A stretch of DNA of 64,000 nucleotides, from contig JAJQEC010000114.1 in the NCBI GenBank assembly GCA_021201815.1, positions 1-64,000 on the forward strand. The letters run 5' to 3'. This DNA comes from Candidatus Azobacteroides sp. GTDB lineage: Bacteria > Bacteroidota > Bacteroidia > Bacteroidales > WRGA01. The notes under the pieces are model-generated. The model saw only the letters and a list, made by a program, of their open reading frames with translations, was not told the origin of the DNA and ran no database searches. The translations under genes and the position numbers were made by a program. Shown piece by piece: positions 45,207 through 54,469 of this stretch (the stretch's first letter is position 1; each line of letters starts with the position of its first letter).

Positions 45207-46784
45207 TTATTTCCAGATTTTTATATTTAATTTCAGATCATCCACAATAGCAAATTGGTTGCAAAGGTCCTGATAGAAATCAATCATCATTTTATTATCA
45301 TCTTTCGTCAGGGATTTGGACAGATTTACTTCAAAATTATTTTTTCCGCTGTTATTGGCTACGGTGATTCTGTTGTTATAGAAAGCAATGTAATATTGTC
45401 CTTTTGTTCTGAGTGTAAGCTGTTTTATGCGTTCCATCATAGCTGGTGTTATAATGTACCGGGCTTCAATCTGGTCACTGCCATATACATTGAACATTTT
45501 CATAAATTCCGGATCCTCCAGCATAATTTTCTCTCCTTCTACATTTGTATAGAGAGAGATGTCGTTATCCGTAAAGAAGCCTTTCACTCCTGTTTTGGGA
45601 ATCACATATACCGGGGAATTAAATGATTTATTGAACCTTGCCATGAAAAACTGACCGTAAAAAGCATAATCCGGATCTTCATTTTCCTTCATTGTCTTTT
45701 TAATTACGGAAACTGTCAGGTCACAAAACTGGAAGGGTACGCCATTATGCCGTCCGATGATCAGGTCATTTCCGGTAATGGCATAATTTCTTTCCCTGAA
45801 TAACCCACTCTCCATCAAGTCTGCCAGGTTCACATGGCCATGAAGTACATACTGTGCATTCGGACTTACAAATTTTACAATCCTTTCAAATACTTTTGTT
45901 TTAAATGTATAATCAGCAGCTTGTTCAATAGTTCCTCCTCCTTCTTTAAAAGCTTTCATCTGTTTCGGACGTATGACTATAAAATAAAAGGCATAGAAAA
46001 GTACGAACAGGATTCCCATAGGAATATATATTTGGGAAGTATCAAAAGTTCTTCCTTTGGTAAATGCGTTGAAGTATATATATCCCATAAAACCAATCAT
46101 TACCACGAAAGAGGCAGTGGTCATCAGAAGTTTTGTTTTCCGGGATTTTTTTCTGGTTTCTTCTACTGCCTGTACCGAATCACCCAGTTCTGAATTCAAA
46201 AACTCCCGGAACTCTTCTACTGTTTTTAAAGGTGTTGTTTCATTCTCATATTCTACCGGGGCATCTTCATCCTCTTCCCGGTATATATCCGTAAGGGTGT
46301 CCATAATCTGATTCACATCCGCACCGCTTAACAGGTTTTTGAAATCAGTTACAAAGGAAGAATGGACAGGTAAAGAATATAATTTCCCGGGTTCTTTATC
46401 CAAAGAGATCATTAGAAAATCAATAGGATACATTTTATATGTAATTTTTCCCAGTGGAATAATAAATTTGTATTCTTTTGATTCCATAATATTAGTAGCT
46501 TTTGCGCCCCCTGTTATCCGGTCAAATAATGCATCGATTTCCTGTGTCCGTTTATTTATCTTTACTATTTTAGAGATCGCATATCCCAAATACATGATAA
46601 TTGCAAATGCGAGAGCAAGTTTCGGGTATAAAGCATCTATCTGGATAAACCCAAACAAGTATTTCCCCAGAAAAGCAGCGATTACGATAATTACTAAAAT
46701 AATGAGAGAATAATTAATGAATGTGAGTTTTTTATCTCTAGCATGCATCTTAAGCAATGCAGCCTTCAATTCTTCATTGTACAT
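45207..46784 (-). CDS. DUF3137 domain membrane protein
   Basis: 525 residues. Two N-terminal transmembrane segments (~22-70), a charged loop, two more (~215-265) and a large C-terminal soluble domain (~280-525) typical of DUF3137 (GHVNLADLMESGLF, GHNGVPFQFCDL-like RHNGVPFQFCDLTV, KGFFTDNDIS). The family commonly pairs with lemA, as here. Role unknown. Confidence 0.85.
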   Translation of the reverse strand: MYNEELKAALLKMHARDKKLTFINYSLIILVIIVIAAFLGKYLFGFIQIDALYPKLALAFAIIMYLGYAISKIVKINKRTQEIDALFDRITGGAKATNIMESKEYKFIIPLGKITYKMYPIDFLMISLDKEPGKLYSLPVHSSFVTDFKNLLSGADVNQIMDTLTDIYREEDEDAPVEYENETTPLKTVEEFREFLNSELGDSVQAVEETRKKSRKTKLLMTTASFVVMIGFMGYIYFNAFTKGRTFDTSQIYIPMGILFVLFYAFYFIVIRPKQMKAFKEGGGTIEQAADYTFKTKVFERIVKFVSPNAQYVLHGHVNLADLMESGLFRERNYAITGNDLIIGRHNGVPFQFCDLTVSVIKKTMKENEDPDYAFYGQFFMARFNKSFNSPVYVIPKTGVKGFFTDNDISLYTNVEGEKIMLEDPEFMKMFNVYGSDQIEARYIITPAMMERIKQLTLRTKGQYYIAFYNNRITVANNSGKNNFEVNLSKSLTKDDNKMMIDFYQDLCNQFAIVDDLKLNIKIWK

Positions 46785-47089
46785 GATGGATTAATTTTGA
46801 TAAAATATATAACCTTGGATTAACATACACTTTACAAAAGTAACATTTATTTACTTTTTTCAAAATGTTACAATGTAATAATTCTCCTATATTTTTCTGG
46901 TATTTCCGGAAATAAATACAGAAACAGTCGGGTATTAATAAGGTATTAAAAAAAGTAGTATTTATTATTTTTAATATTTTTTAATTTTTACTACATCAAA
47001 GAAAATCATTCTTAAGCTGATTCACTGCTGTGTTTCTTACTGGATGGAATTAAAAAGATTAATATTACCTTTGCACCTTCATTTCCATT
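46785..47089. other. AT-rich divergent intergenic region
   Basis: Contains only A/T-rich tracts and the -7 element for the ybaN-like gene (47066-47073). No gene. Confidence 0.5.
47066..47073 (+). promoter_or_regulatory. -7 promoter element (TACCTTTG)
   Basis: Perfect TAnnTTTG, 17 bp before the YbaN-type start. Confidence 0.55.
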
Positions 47090-47494
47090 ATGGTACAAAG
47101 AATAAGAAAAACTTTTTTCAGTATAAAGCGCTATTTAATTGCCGGAGCAGGAACGCTAAGTCTTGTTCTTGGGATTATCGGTATTTTTCTTCCTTTGCTT
47201 CCGACGACTCCTTTTCTTTTACTTACGGCTTATTGTTATCTGAAAAGTTCCCCCAGATTATATCACTGGCTGATTAACCAGCCCCGACTGGGAGCCTATA
47301 TTCTCAATTATCAGAAATACAAGGTTATTCCTGTAAAAGCAAAGATATCTGCCATTTCATTATTATGGACCTCTATTCTCTTTTGCATTATTTTCGTAGT
47401 AGATATGCTTTGGTTGCGGATATTATTATTTGCAATTGCTACAGGAGTTACGATTCATATTTTATCCTACAAAAGCTACCGGGAAGAAAAGTAA
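47090..47494 (+). CDS. ybaN: YbaN family (DUF454) inner membrane protein
   Basis: 134 residues with three to four transmembrane helices. Family signature LIAGAGTLSLVLGIIGIFLPLLPTTPFLLLTAYCYLKSSPRLYHW is present. Function unknown in all bacteria. Monocistronic; hairpin-rich DNA (AAAAGGC...GCTTTTTT, ~47514-47541) follows. Confidence 0.9.
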   Translation: MVQRIRKTFFSIKRYLIAGAGTLSLVLGIIGIFLPLLPTTPFLLLTAYCYLKSSPRLYHWLINQPRLGAYILNYQKYKVIPVKAKISAISLLWTSILFCIIFVVDMLWLRILLFAIATGVTIHILSYKSYREEK

Positions 47495-47593
47495 AGAATG
47501 CTTCCGGAATCAGAAAAGGCAGCTCCCGATCGGCTTTTTTCTTATCCCATCGCTTTTCCATGATTTGAATGTCAGAATATTAGACTAATTCAT

Positions 47594-47601
47594 TACTTTT
47601 G
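47594..47601 (+). promoter_or_regulatory. -7 promoter element (TACTTTTG) for proS
   Basis: Perfect TAnnTTTG, 35 bp before the proS start. Confidence 0.5.
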
Positions 47602-47636
47602 CAGGCAGGAATAATTTTAAGATATCTTATATATAC

Positions 47637-49118
47637 ATGGCAAAAGAAATAAAAGAACTGACTTCCAGAAAAGAGAGTTTTTCACAGTGGTATCAGGATC
47701 TGGTGCTGAAAGCAGATCTTGCGGAAAATTCAGCAGTACGGGGCTGTATGGTGATCAAACCTTACGGATATGCTATCTGGGAGAAAATGCAGCAGCAACT
47801 GGACAAAATGTTTAAAGACACAGGACATGTGAATGCTTATTTTCCACTATTCATTCCCAAATCTTTTTTAAGCAAAGAAGCTGCCCATGTAGAAGGGTTT
47901 GTAAAAGAATGTGCTGTCGTAACTCATTACCGGCTTAAGAATAGTCCGGATGGAAAAGGGGTTGTGGTTGACCCGGAAGCCCGGTTGGAAGAAGAGTTAA
48001 TTGTGCGGCCTACTTCGGAGACTATTATATGGAATACGTATAAAAACTGGATTCAGTCTTATAGAGATCTTCCTGTCCTTTGTAATCAATGGGCGAATGT
48101 AGTAAGATGGGAAATGCGTACCCGTCTGTTTCTCAGAACAGCAGAATTTCTGTGGCAGGAAGGGCACACGGCACATGCTACCCGTGAAGAGGCTGAAGAA
48201 GAAGCAAGGAAAATGCTGGATGTATACGCCACATTTGCTGAAAAGTTTATGGCAGTTCCTGTGATAAAAGGAGTAAAATCTGCCAATGAGCGTTTTGCCG
48301 GAGCTGTGGAAACGTTTGCTATTGAAGCGCTTATGCAGGATGGAAAAGCATTGCAGGCCGGTACTTCTCATTTCCTGGGACAAAACTTTGCAAAAGCTTT
48401 TGATGTAACTTTTGCAACAAAAGAAGGGACACAGGAATATGTATGGGCTACCTCCTGGGGAGTTTCTACCCGTTTGATGGGAGCATTGATTATGACTCAT
48501 TCGGATGACAACGGACTGGTATTGCCTCCTGCACTGGCTCCTTACCAGGTGGTAATTGTACCTATCTACCGGAATGATGAACAGTTGGCAAAGATTGATG
48601 AAAAGGTACATGGCATTATAGAAAAGCTGAAAGCATTAGGTATTTCGGTTAAATACGATAATGCGGATAATAAAAAACCCGGATGGAAATTCGCGGAATA
48701 TGAGTTGAAAGGAGTACCTGTAAGGTTAGCAATGGGCGGACGTGATCTTGAAAATAATACTATCGAAGTTGCCCGCCGGGATACGCTTACCAAAGAAACA
48801 ATTTCCTGTGATGGCATTGAAATGTATATTCAGAAATTATTGGTGGATATTCAGGAAAACATTTTTAATAAAGCAATTGATTTCCGGGCAAAACATACAA
48901 TTTCTGTCGATACCTACGAAGAGTTTAAGGAGAAAATCGAAGATGGAGGATTTATTCTTGCACATTGGGACGGAACGCCGGAAACAGAAGAGAAAATCAA
49001 GAATGAAACTAAGGCGACCATCCGCTGTATTCCTCTGGAAGGAGACGAAACACCAGGAAAATGTATGGTAACCGGAAAACCGTCTGTGAAAAGAGTAGTA
49101 TTTGCAAGAGCTTATTAA
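47637..49118 (+). CDS. proS: Prolyl-tRNA synthetase
   Basis: 493 residues, the shorter, archaeal/eukaryote-like class of ProRS without the YbaK-type editing insertion. Class II motifs: motif 2 around [25 protein letters not shown], motif 3 region in [15 protein letters not shown], anticodon-binding domain at ~290-400 and a C-terminal zinc-binding-like domain. Essential charging of tRNA-Pro. Typical for Bacteroidota. Confidence 0.97.
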   Translation: MAKEIKELTSRKESFSQWYQDLVLKADLAENSAVRGCMVIKPYGYAIWEKMQQQLDKMFKDTGHVNAYFPLFIPKSFLSKEAAHVEGFVKECAVVTHYRLKNSPDGKGVVVDPEARLEEELIVRPTSETIIWNTYKNWIQSYRDLPVLCNQWANVVRWEMRTRLFLRTAEFLWQEGHTAHATREEAEEEARKMLDVYATFAEKFMAVPVIKGVKSANERFAGAVETFAIEALMQDGKALQAGTSHFLGQNFAKAFDVTFATKEGTQEYVWATSWGVSTRLMGALIMTHSDDNGLVLPPALAPYQVVIVPIYRNDEQLAKIDEKVHGIIEKLKALGISVKYDNADNKKPGWKFAEYELKGVPVRLAMGGRDLENNTIEVARRDTLTKETISCDGIEMYIQKLLVDIQENIFNKAIDFRAKHTISVDTYEEFKEKIEDGGFILAHWDGTPETEEKIKNETKATIRCIPLEGDETPGKCMVTGKPSVKRVVFARAY

Positions 49119-49248
49119 TAATAGCTTTCCCCCTCATCAATAAGTGGAAAAAATGACTCTGAATCTATTTTTATTTATGAAAATAAATTATCCACCTTTT
49201 ACAACAATTAATCCACCCCGGATTGATATTTAGCTTTTATATTTGCAT

Positions 49249-49367
49249 CAGGATTTTTGAATTTTCATAGTGTGTTGAGTTTTATTTTTTCATGTTTTAA
49301 GGATTAGGGTTTGTATTTGAGCATTAAGGGGGATTTCCCTCTTAATGTCCAAATTTTAAAAATCCTG
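49249..49367. repeat. Imperfect inverted repeat with inner hairpin after proS
   Basis: CAGGATTTTT (49249-49258) pairs with AAAAATCCTG (49358-49367). The inner CATTAAG/CTTAATG hairpin (49322-49347) is followed by a T-rich tract and could terminate proS. Confidence 0.55.
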
Positions 49368-49392
49368 GTCTTTTTCTTTTTTCTCTCCTTGT

Positions 49393-50136
49393 TTATTGCA
49401 TTTTCTTCTTAAGAGCCGGATAAAGGTCATTTTTTACCCATTTAAATTCAGGCTCTGTCTGTAAGGCTTTCTGATACATTTGCAATGCTTCTTTATCTTG
49501 TTTCATTTCTTCATAATACATTCCAAGTAATGCGAGCACATTCAGATAGTACCAGTTATCTTTGACCTGGTTATTTGTTTCCATTAAACGAATGCTTTTT
49601 CTGAACAGGCGAAGAGCCTCCTTTTTGTTCCCACCAAAAGCTTTAGGAGCATAGTAGCATAAGTTGGCTTTGTCAATCACTACCTGTATGTTATCCGGAT
49701 CTATTTTATAAGCTTTATTAATGTATTTAGAACTCTGATATCCGAGTTTTATTGCTTTCATTTTGCTCATGGCAATTTTGAAGTTCAGAAGGGCTCCTTT
49801 ATAGGATAAGGCTGTGGGGTTATCCGGAGAAGCTACCAGAATCTGTTCGATCAGCTTTTCTCCCTTTTTAATATATTCATTGGCGGAATCGTTTTTATTA
49901 TTACCCATCAGATATCCAATGTATCCGTAATAATAATTCAGAAGTTCCAGTTTTTTATCTACCGAAGTATATTGCCGGTTTTCCATTTTTGTGATAATGG
50001 TTTTCCATTTATCCATCCGACCTTCTATATAGGCATGATAAATTTCCTTTTTTTCTGTCTGGGCTGGCAGAAAAGAAGATAAGGAATCAATCAGAAAGAT
50101 TCCTAAAAAGAAGATAAGATATTTCGACCTTTTCAT
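49393..50136 (-). CDS. Exported TPR protein of the carotenoid operon
   Basis: 247 residues. Signal peptide MKRSKYLIFFLGIFLIDSLSSFLPAQ; several TPR-type helices (NLCYYAPKAFGGNKKEALRLFRKSIRL, NVLALLGMYYEEMKQDKEALQMYQKALQTEPEF). Periplasmic protein-protein interaction scaffold is the usual role. Its start overlaps the end of the glycosyltransferase gene by 4 bp, so it is co-translated with the carotenoid genes, but no link with pigment chemistry is known to me. Confidence 0.8.
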   Translation of the reverse strand: MKRSKYLIFFLGIFLIDSLSSFLPAQTEKKEIYHAYIEGRMDKWKTIITKMENRQYTSVDKKLELLNYYYGYIGYLMGNNKNDSANEYIKKGEKLIEQILVASPDNPTALSYKGALLNFKIAMSKMKAIKLGYQSSKYINKAYKIDPDNIQVVIDKANLCYYAPKAFGGNKKEALRLFRKSIRLMETNNQVKDNWYYLNVLALLGMYYEEMKQDKEALQMYQKALQTEPEFKWVKNDLYPALKKKMQ

Positions 50137-51209
50137 ATTATATTTCGTTGTTTGTGTTTTACAAGAGCCTGAATAATAATCCCTAGAAAGACAAGTTGCT
50201 GGGGAATCATCAGGAGAATATTTTTAATTACGGACTGATGGCTGGCTAAAGAAACAAAAAGCCGGATCAACAGAATAATTATGATATACATTATAAAAAA
50301 AACAGGAGGACAAAAGATCCATAAATAAAAAGGTGCCATGGTAGTCAGCATACCATAAAGTACGGTTAGGCATGTACTGTCTCCGAAAAACCGGAATACA
50401 TTTTTCGAAAAGCCGTTTATAGCTTCTTGCAAAGAAGAATACATCGTACAGGAAATATCTTCCCCACCCAGTAAAGTAGCGACATTCAGTTTTCTTTGTT
50501 TGTATTCCATAATGATAGCAATATCTTCCACCTGATTACCTTTTACCATTCTATGAGGCTGTAGGAGGAAATAGGTTTCCGCATCAAAACACATAAACTG
50601 GCCATTGGCTGCTGCCAGTGCTTTTTGGCCGGGAACCATCCTTATTAAAGGCAACGGAAGAAGAGACAATAAAATCCAGTTCATTAAAGGAACAGCAAGG
50701 TAAGTTCCTAACGAAGGCATATGCTGAGTCGGAAAAACAGAAAGAAGCTTAAGATGATAAGACCGCATATAAGATACTGTTTTTTCTACGATCCCTTTCC
50801 CGATTCTTACATCTGCATCCAGAAACAACAGGGTCTTTCCTTTTGCTGCCTGCGCAAGCTGATGACAGGCGAAATTCTTTCCTAACCAACCTTTAGGTAG
50901 CGTAGTACCGTTTATTATTTTTATAAAAGGGCATCTTTCAATATACCTTTCAACGATTTCCTTTGTCCGGTCAGAAGATGAATCGTTATATACAATTACT
51001 TCAAGTGACCGGTAAGTAAGAGTTGAAATATCTTCCAGCAATTTCCCGATGTTATTTTCTTCATTACGGGCAGGAATCAATATGGAAACCAGCGAACAAT
51101 CATGAATTTCTACGTCTTCCGGTAAGTATAAACGGGAAACCCAATTCACAAAACTCACTGTCAGCCTTATTAAGCCAACTACAATCAATATCCATCCTAT
51201 TGTATACAT
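50133..51209 (-). CDS. Family 2 glycosyltransferase, membrane-bound (carotenoid glycosylation candidate)
   Basis: 358 residues. N-terminal membrane helix, GT-A fold with SILIPARNEENNIGKLLEDI and the DADVRIGKG (DxD) metal/nucleotide site, ED in QVEDIAII, and three C-terminal helices (FYLWIFCPPVFFIMYIIIILLIRL). Resembles the CrtQ-type glycosyltransferase of staphyloxanthin synthesis in architecture and context. Expected to add a sugar to a carotenoid hydroxyl or carboxyl group at the membrane (inference). Start overlaps the acyltransferase stop by 13 bp. Confidence 0.8.
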   Translation of the reverse strand: MYTIGWILIVVGLIRLTVSFVNWVSRLYLPEDVEIHDCSLVSILIPARNEENNIGKLLEDISTLTYRSLEVIVYNDSSSDRTKEIVERYIERCPFIKIINGTTLPKGWLGKNFACHQLAQAAKGKTLLFLDADVRIGKGIVEKTVSYMRSYHLKLLSVFPTQHMPSLGTYLAVPLMNWILLSLLPLPLIRMVPGQKALAAANGQFMCFDAETYFLLQPHRMVKGNQVEDIAIIMEYKQRKLNVATLLGGEDISCTMYSSLQEAINGFSKNVFRFFGDSTCLTVLYGMLTTMAPFYLWIFCPPVFFIMYIIIILLIRLFVSLASHQSVIKNILLMIPQQLVFLGIIIQALVKHKQRNII

Positions 51210-51823
51210 TTTTCCTGTTGCCGGAGTTTACAAAAATCAAAATACTCATTATAAGCCTGTTCTATCTCCTGTATATTGCAGGGATAAAAGGGTTGATATT
51301 CTTTAAAATAAATATGCAGGGAAGGTTTTCGTTCTGACATATATTCGATCATGTTTATATTAAAAAATAAATGGATATCATTTTTTACATGTCGTAGCAA
51401 ATAGATAATTCCTTTTTGAAAACGGAAATCAGCCGTATACAGGCTTTCGATTTTTCCCTGGGGAAACAAAAGCACAAGGTTATTCCTGTCTTTTAGTAAA
51501 TGCAGGCAATAATCGAGACTTTTCACTATTTCCCGGGAATTCTTCTTTACAGAAAATGCACCTCCCCCACTCAGGAAGCGATTCTTTTCCAATTGTTCTT
51601 CAAGCATCATGGCATGAAATTTCCGTTGGAAGACAGTACGGTTAAGACGATAGGGAATAAAAGAATCCCACCAGGAAAAATGATTGGCAATTAAGAGCAC
51701 AGGCAATCCCTTATCAGGACTATCTGCTGAGAAAAAAATGTTTTTAAAGTTCCTTTCCAGTTTATAACCGGAATAAAAATTACAAATCATTTTTCCGAAC
51801 CATGTATGTTGTGCTTCAATCAT
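51197..51823 (-). CDS. PlsC-like 1-acyl-glycerol-phosphate acyltransferase family (carotenoid acylation candidate)
   Basis: 208 residues. Acyltransferase motif I HX4D is seen in ANHFSWWDSF, and motif III-like FPQGKIES follows. No predicted signal; likely peripheral membrane enzyme. In this operon it is a good candidate to esterify the sugar of a glycosyl carotenoid, as CrtO does in staphyloxanthin; lysophospholipid acylation remains an alternative. Overlaps the CruF-like gene by 4 bp. Confidence 0.78.
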   Translation of the reverse strand: MIEAQHTWFGKMICNFYSGYKLERNFKNIFFSADSPDKGLPVLLIANHFSWWDSFIPYRLNRTVFQRKFHAMMLEEQLEKNRFLSGGGAFSVKKNSREIVKSLDYCLHLLKDRNNLVLLFPQGKIESLYTADFRFQKGIIYLLRHVKNDIHLFFNINMIEYMSERKPSLHIYFKEYQPFYPCNIQEIEQAYNEYFDFCKLRQQEKCIQ

Positions 51824-52482
51824 CTGAGAAAAAAATAGCTGTATGTCCCTATAAGTATGAAAAAAACAAGTTGGATTCCGAATGCTCCTCTCGCCAGAAT
51901 ATTATTACTTTGTATGTGTAAAATTTCAAATCCGGAATGAAAAACAACAGAAGCCAGAAACCAGGCAACAAAATTTTCCGGAGGCGGATATCCGGTTGTG
52001 AAATGCCACATTTCCATGTAAGGGGCTACCCATTCAAGAAACAAATCATAAAATACCATTAATAATGCCCCGGTAAGGATGCGTGACACAGGCTTTGAAA
52101 ATTTCCGGGAAACAATATCATGCGTGGCATATATCAGATAAAGCCAGTTAAGGCCGATAATCAATGGAGTACCATTAATTTTGATCCCCAGGGCACGATC
52201 ATACATATAATCTCCGAATATCTTGCCTGTGCGGATTCCTGCCATTTCAAAAAAGAAAGAAGAAATAATAATAAAAAGGAAAAACAATACGGTTTGTTTA
52301 TTCCAGTTCCGGTGGTAATAAAGGATGACCCCGATTACCAGTAAAAGGGAAAGTGCAGTAATGGAAATAAAAAGCGGACGGGTAAAAGGCAATATAAATA
52401 ATCCCAATCCTACCAGATAGAAACTGGCAAAGGGGGTACTTTTCCATTTTTCCGGTAACGTTTTTATACTATTTTCCTCCAT
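51820..52482 (-). CDS. cruF: CruF-like carotenoid 1',2'-hydratase (carotenoid biosynthesis protein family)
   Basis: 220 residues, about seven transmembrane helices. Conserved GIRTGKIFGDYMYDRALGIKINGTPLIIGLNW, DLFLEWVAPYMEMWHF and VVFHSGFEIL match the DUF422/CruF family, which hydrates the terminal double bond of acyclic carotenoid ends to give a tertiary 1-hydroxyl. Overlaps the upstream CrtD-like gene by 14 bp. Symbol by family likeness only. Confidence 0.85.
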   Translation of the reverse strand: MEENSIKTLPEKWKSTPFASFYLVGLGLFILPFTRPLFISITALSLLLVIGVILYYHRNWNKQTVLFFLFIIISSFFFEMAGIRTGKIFGDYMYDRALGIKINGTPLIIGLNWLYLIYATHDIVSRKFSKPVSRILTGALLMVFYDLFLEWVAPYMEMWHFTTGYPPPENFVAWFLASVVFHSGFEILHIQSNNILARGAFGIQLVFFILIGTYSYFFLR

Positions 52483-53944
52483 ATTTCAATGTAATTTCTT
52501 TCTCTACAATTTCCGCACTTGCCAGACAAAGAGGAATCCCTCCGCCCGGATGAGCACTTCCCCCTACAAAATACAGGTCATTTATTTGTTTTAAATAATT
52601 AGGATGGCGCAGAAAAGCCGACATGGGAGAATTGGAAGCCGGGCCATACAATGCACCGTCTACGCTTAATGTTTGTTCTTCAATGGTCTGTGGATTGGCA
52701 ATCTGTTCGGCTTCAATATAATTTTCAATAGCCGTATTCAGTGTTTTGTTTATTTTAGCAATAATATTTTTCCGTGCCCGGGAAATAAGTTCTTCCCAGT
52801 CCTGCCCGTCATCTGCAGGTGCATTGACCATTACAAACCAGTTTTCACATCCCGGAGGGGCATCTTCTTTCACAAGTTTAGAACTGATAAATATATAGAT
52901 GGTCGGATCATCCGGTAATGTTTTTTCATCGAATATCTTTTTGAATTCTTTTTTATAATTGTCTGAAAAAAGCACATTATGGAGTTCTAGCCTGGAGTAG
53001 GTATGCCTTATTCCCCAATAAAAAACAAGCGCGGAAGAAGAAGGAGCAAGTTTATTCAATCGTTTACGCAAAGGATGCTCGGGTATCATATAATTTGCTA
53101 CGTACCGGACATCCGAATCGGAAATGACAATATCAAAATCTTCTGCTTTCCCTTCGTATACTAATCCGGTAGCTTTTCCATTTCTTGTGATTATTTCTTC
53201 TACCTTTTTCCCGAAACAAAATTTGACTTCGTTTTTAAGAGCAAGCAGATAAATACTATGAATAATAGCATACATCCCTTTTTCAGGGAAAAAAGAACCG
53301 ATATTATTTTCAAGATGAGCAATCATATTCAATGTAGCAGGAGCACGGTAAGGACTGGATCCGTTATAGGTAGCATAGCGGTCAAACAGTTGTACGATAC
53401 GTGAATCCCGGAAATCTCGGCGATTGGCACCGTGCATTGTCCGGAAAAAATCCAGCTTGAATAGTTTTCTTCCCAGCTTCCTATAGGGAGCCGTATTGAA
53501 GTCGGATAACTTTTGAAAAGAACTGAAAATAAATACAGGTGCGCTCAGTTCATACATTTCTTTTGCCTGTTGCATTCTCTGTATGAAATGATCAGGATCT
53601 TCCCATGTTTTATCTTTTATTTCTTCTACCAGTTGTTCTTTGTCATGATAAAAATTAAAAAGGGTACCATCCGGAAAGAAATATTTACAATTGACATCCA
53701 GTCTCCGGTAAGGCAAATAATCGGCCATGTCTTCCCCACATAAACGGAAAAGCTCCTCCGCAAGCTCCGGCAATGTGAAAAGCGATGGCCCGGTATCGAA
53801 ACGATAATCCTTAAGGTATAACTCGGATATTTTTCCTCCCGGATAATTGTTTTTTTCGTATACCGTTACTTCATGCCCCTTCACTGCCATACGCACTGCC
53901 GCTGCCAGTCCGGCAATTCCTGAACCTATGATTCCTATTTTCAT
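52469..53944 (-). CDS. crtD: CrtD-like hydroxycarotenoid 3,4-desaturase (phytoene desaturase superfamily)
   Basis: 491 residues. FAD-binding GIIGSGIAGLAAAVRMA with KNNYPGGKISE, FDTGPSLFTLPE, and the C-terminal FVGGSAHPGGGIPLCLASAEI, a sequence typical of CrtD more than of CrtI. Predicted to add the 3,4-double bond after hydration of the chain end. Overlaps idi by 4 bp. The reaction assignment is by motif and context; a second CrtI function is the alternative. Confidence 0.82.
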   Translation of the reverse strand: MKIGIIGSGIAGLAAAVRMAVKGHEVTVYEKNNYPGGKISELYLKDYRFDTGPSLFTLPELAEELFRLCGEDMADYLPYRRLDVNCKYFFPDGTLFNFYHDKEQLVEEIKDKTWEDPDHFIQRMQQAKEMYELSAPVFIFSSFQKLSDFNTAPYRKLGRKLFKLDFFRTMHGANRRDFRDSRIVQLFDRYATYNGSSPYRAPATLNMIAHLENNIGSFFPEKGMYAIIHSIYLLALKNEVKFCFGKKVEEIITRNGKATGLVYEGKAEDFDIVISDSDVRYVANYMIPEHPLRKRLNKLAPSSSALVFYWGIRHTYSRLELHNVLFSDNYKKEFKKIFDEKTLPDDPTIYIFISSKLVKEDAPPGCENWFVMVNAPADDGQDWEELISRARKNIIAKINKTLNTAIENYIEAEQIANPQTIEEQTLSVDGALYGPASNSPMSAFLRHPNYLKQINDLYFVGGSAHPGGGIPLCLASAEIVEKEITLKYGGK

Positions 53945-54468
53945 GCGTAATTACTCATCTGATGGATTAAAAGCCTGCTCAGGAAACGTTCGAAAATAAT
54001 GCGAAACCATATTGTGTAGGTCTGTGGAAACCTTTCCATATCTTTTTCGATCTCTTTAAGATTCATATATCTGTAGGCGGAAACTTCTTCCGGATTTATT
54101 TCCGGAAGTATATCACTTTTGCCGACAAATACGTAATCCATTTCATGCTCGATCAGAGAATTCTCCAATGGTTCCTTATAATGAAATTTTAATACATAAT
54201 CCAGTTCTGCTGTCAATCCCATTTCTTCTTTTAACCGGCGATTGGCTGCCTCAAAGATATCCTGTCCGGGAAAAGGGTGGCTGCAACAGGTGTTTGTCCA
54301 TAATCCGCCCGAGTGATATTTGTGTTCTGCCCTCCGATGAATCAGTAATTCTTTTCTGGAATTAAAAATAAAGACAGAAAATGCCCGGTGCAACAATCCT
54401 TTCTCATGTGCTTCCAGCTTTTCCATTATTCCTATCGGAATATCGTTGTTATCTACAAGAATAACCAT
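53941..54468 (-). CDS. idi: Isopentenyl-diphosphate delta-isomerase, type 1
   Basis: 175 residues. Nudix-fold IDI-1 with FSVFIFNSRKELLIHRRA, catalytic Cys in WTNTCCSHPFPG and REEMGL-like LKEEMGL. Converts IPP to DMAPP. Its placement in the pigment operon should adjust the IPP/DMAPP ratio for carotenoid supply. Start is 1 bp after the crtB stop. Confidence 0.94.
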   Translation of the reverse strand: MVILVDNNDIPIGIMEKLEAHEKGLLHRAFSVFIFNSRKELLIHRRAEHKYHSGGLWTNTCCSHPFPGQDIFEAANRRLKEEMGLTAELDYVLKFHYKEPLENSLIEHEMDYVFVGKSDILPEINPEEVSAYRYMNLKEIEKDMERFPQTYTIWFRIIFERFLSRLLIHQMSNYA

Positions 54469-54469
54469 A

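Noticed and set aside
47997-48611. 204-codon frame on the minus strand
   Set aside because: Antisense shadow of proS, cysteine-rich and without protein features.
51197-51823. Plain phospholipid acyltransferase (plsC)
   Set aside because: Not excluded, but overlapping genes on both sides are carotenoid genes, so carotenoid acylation is preferred.
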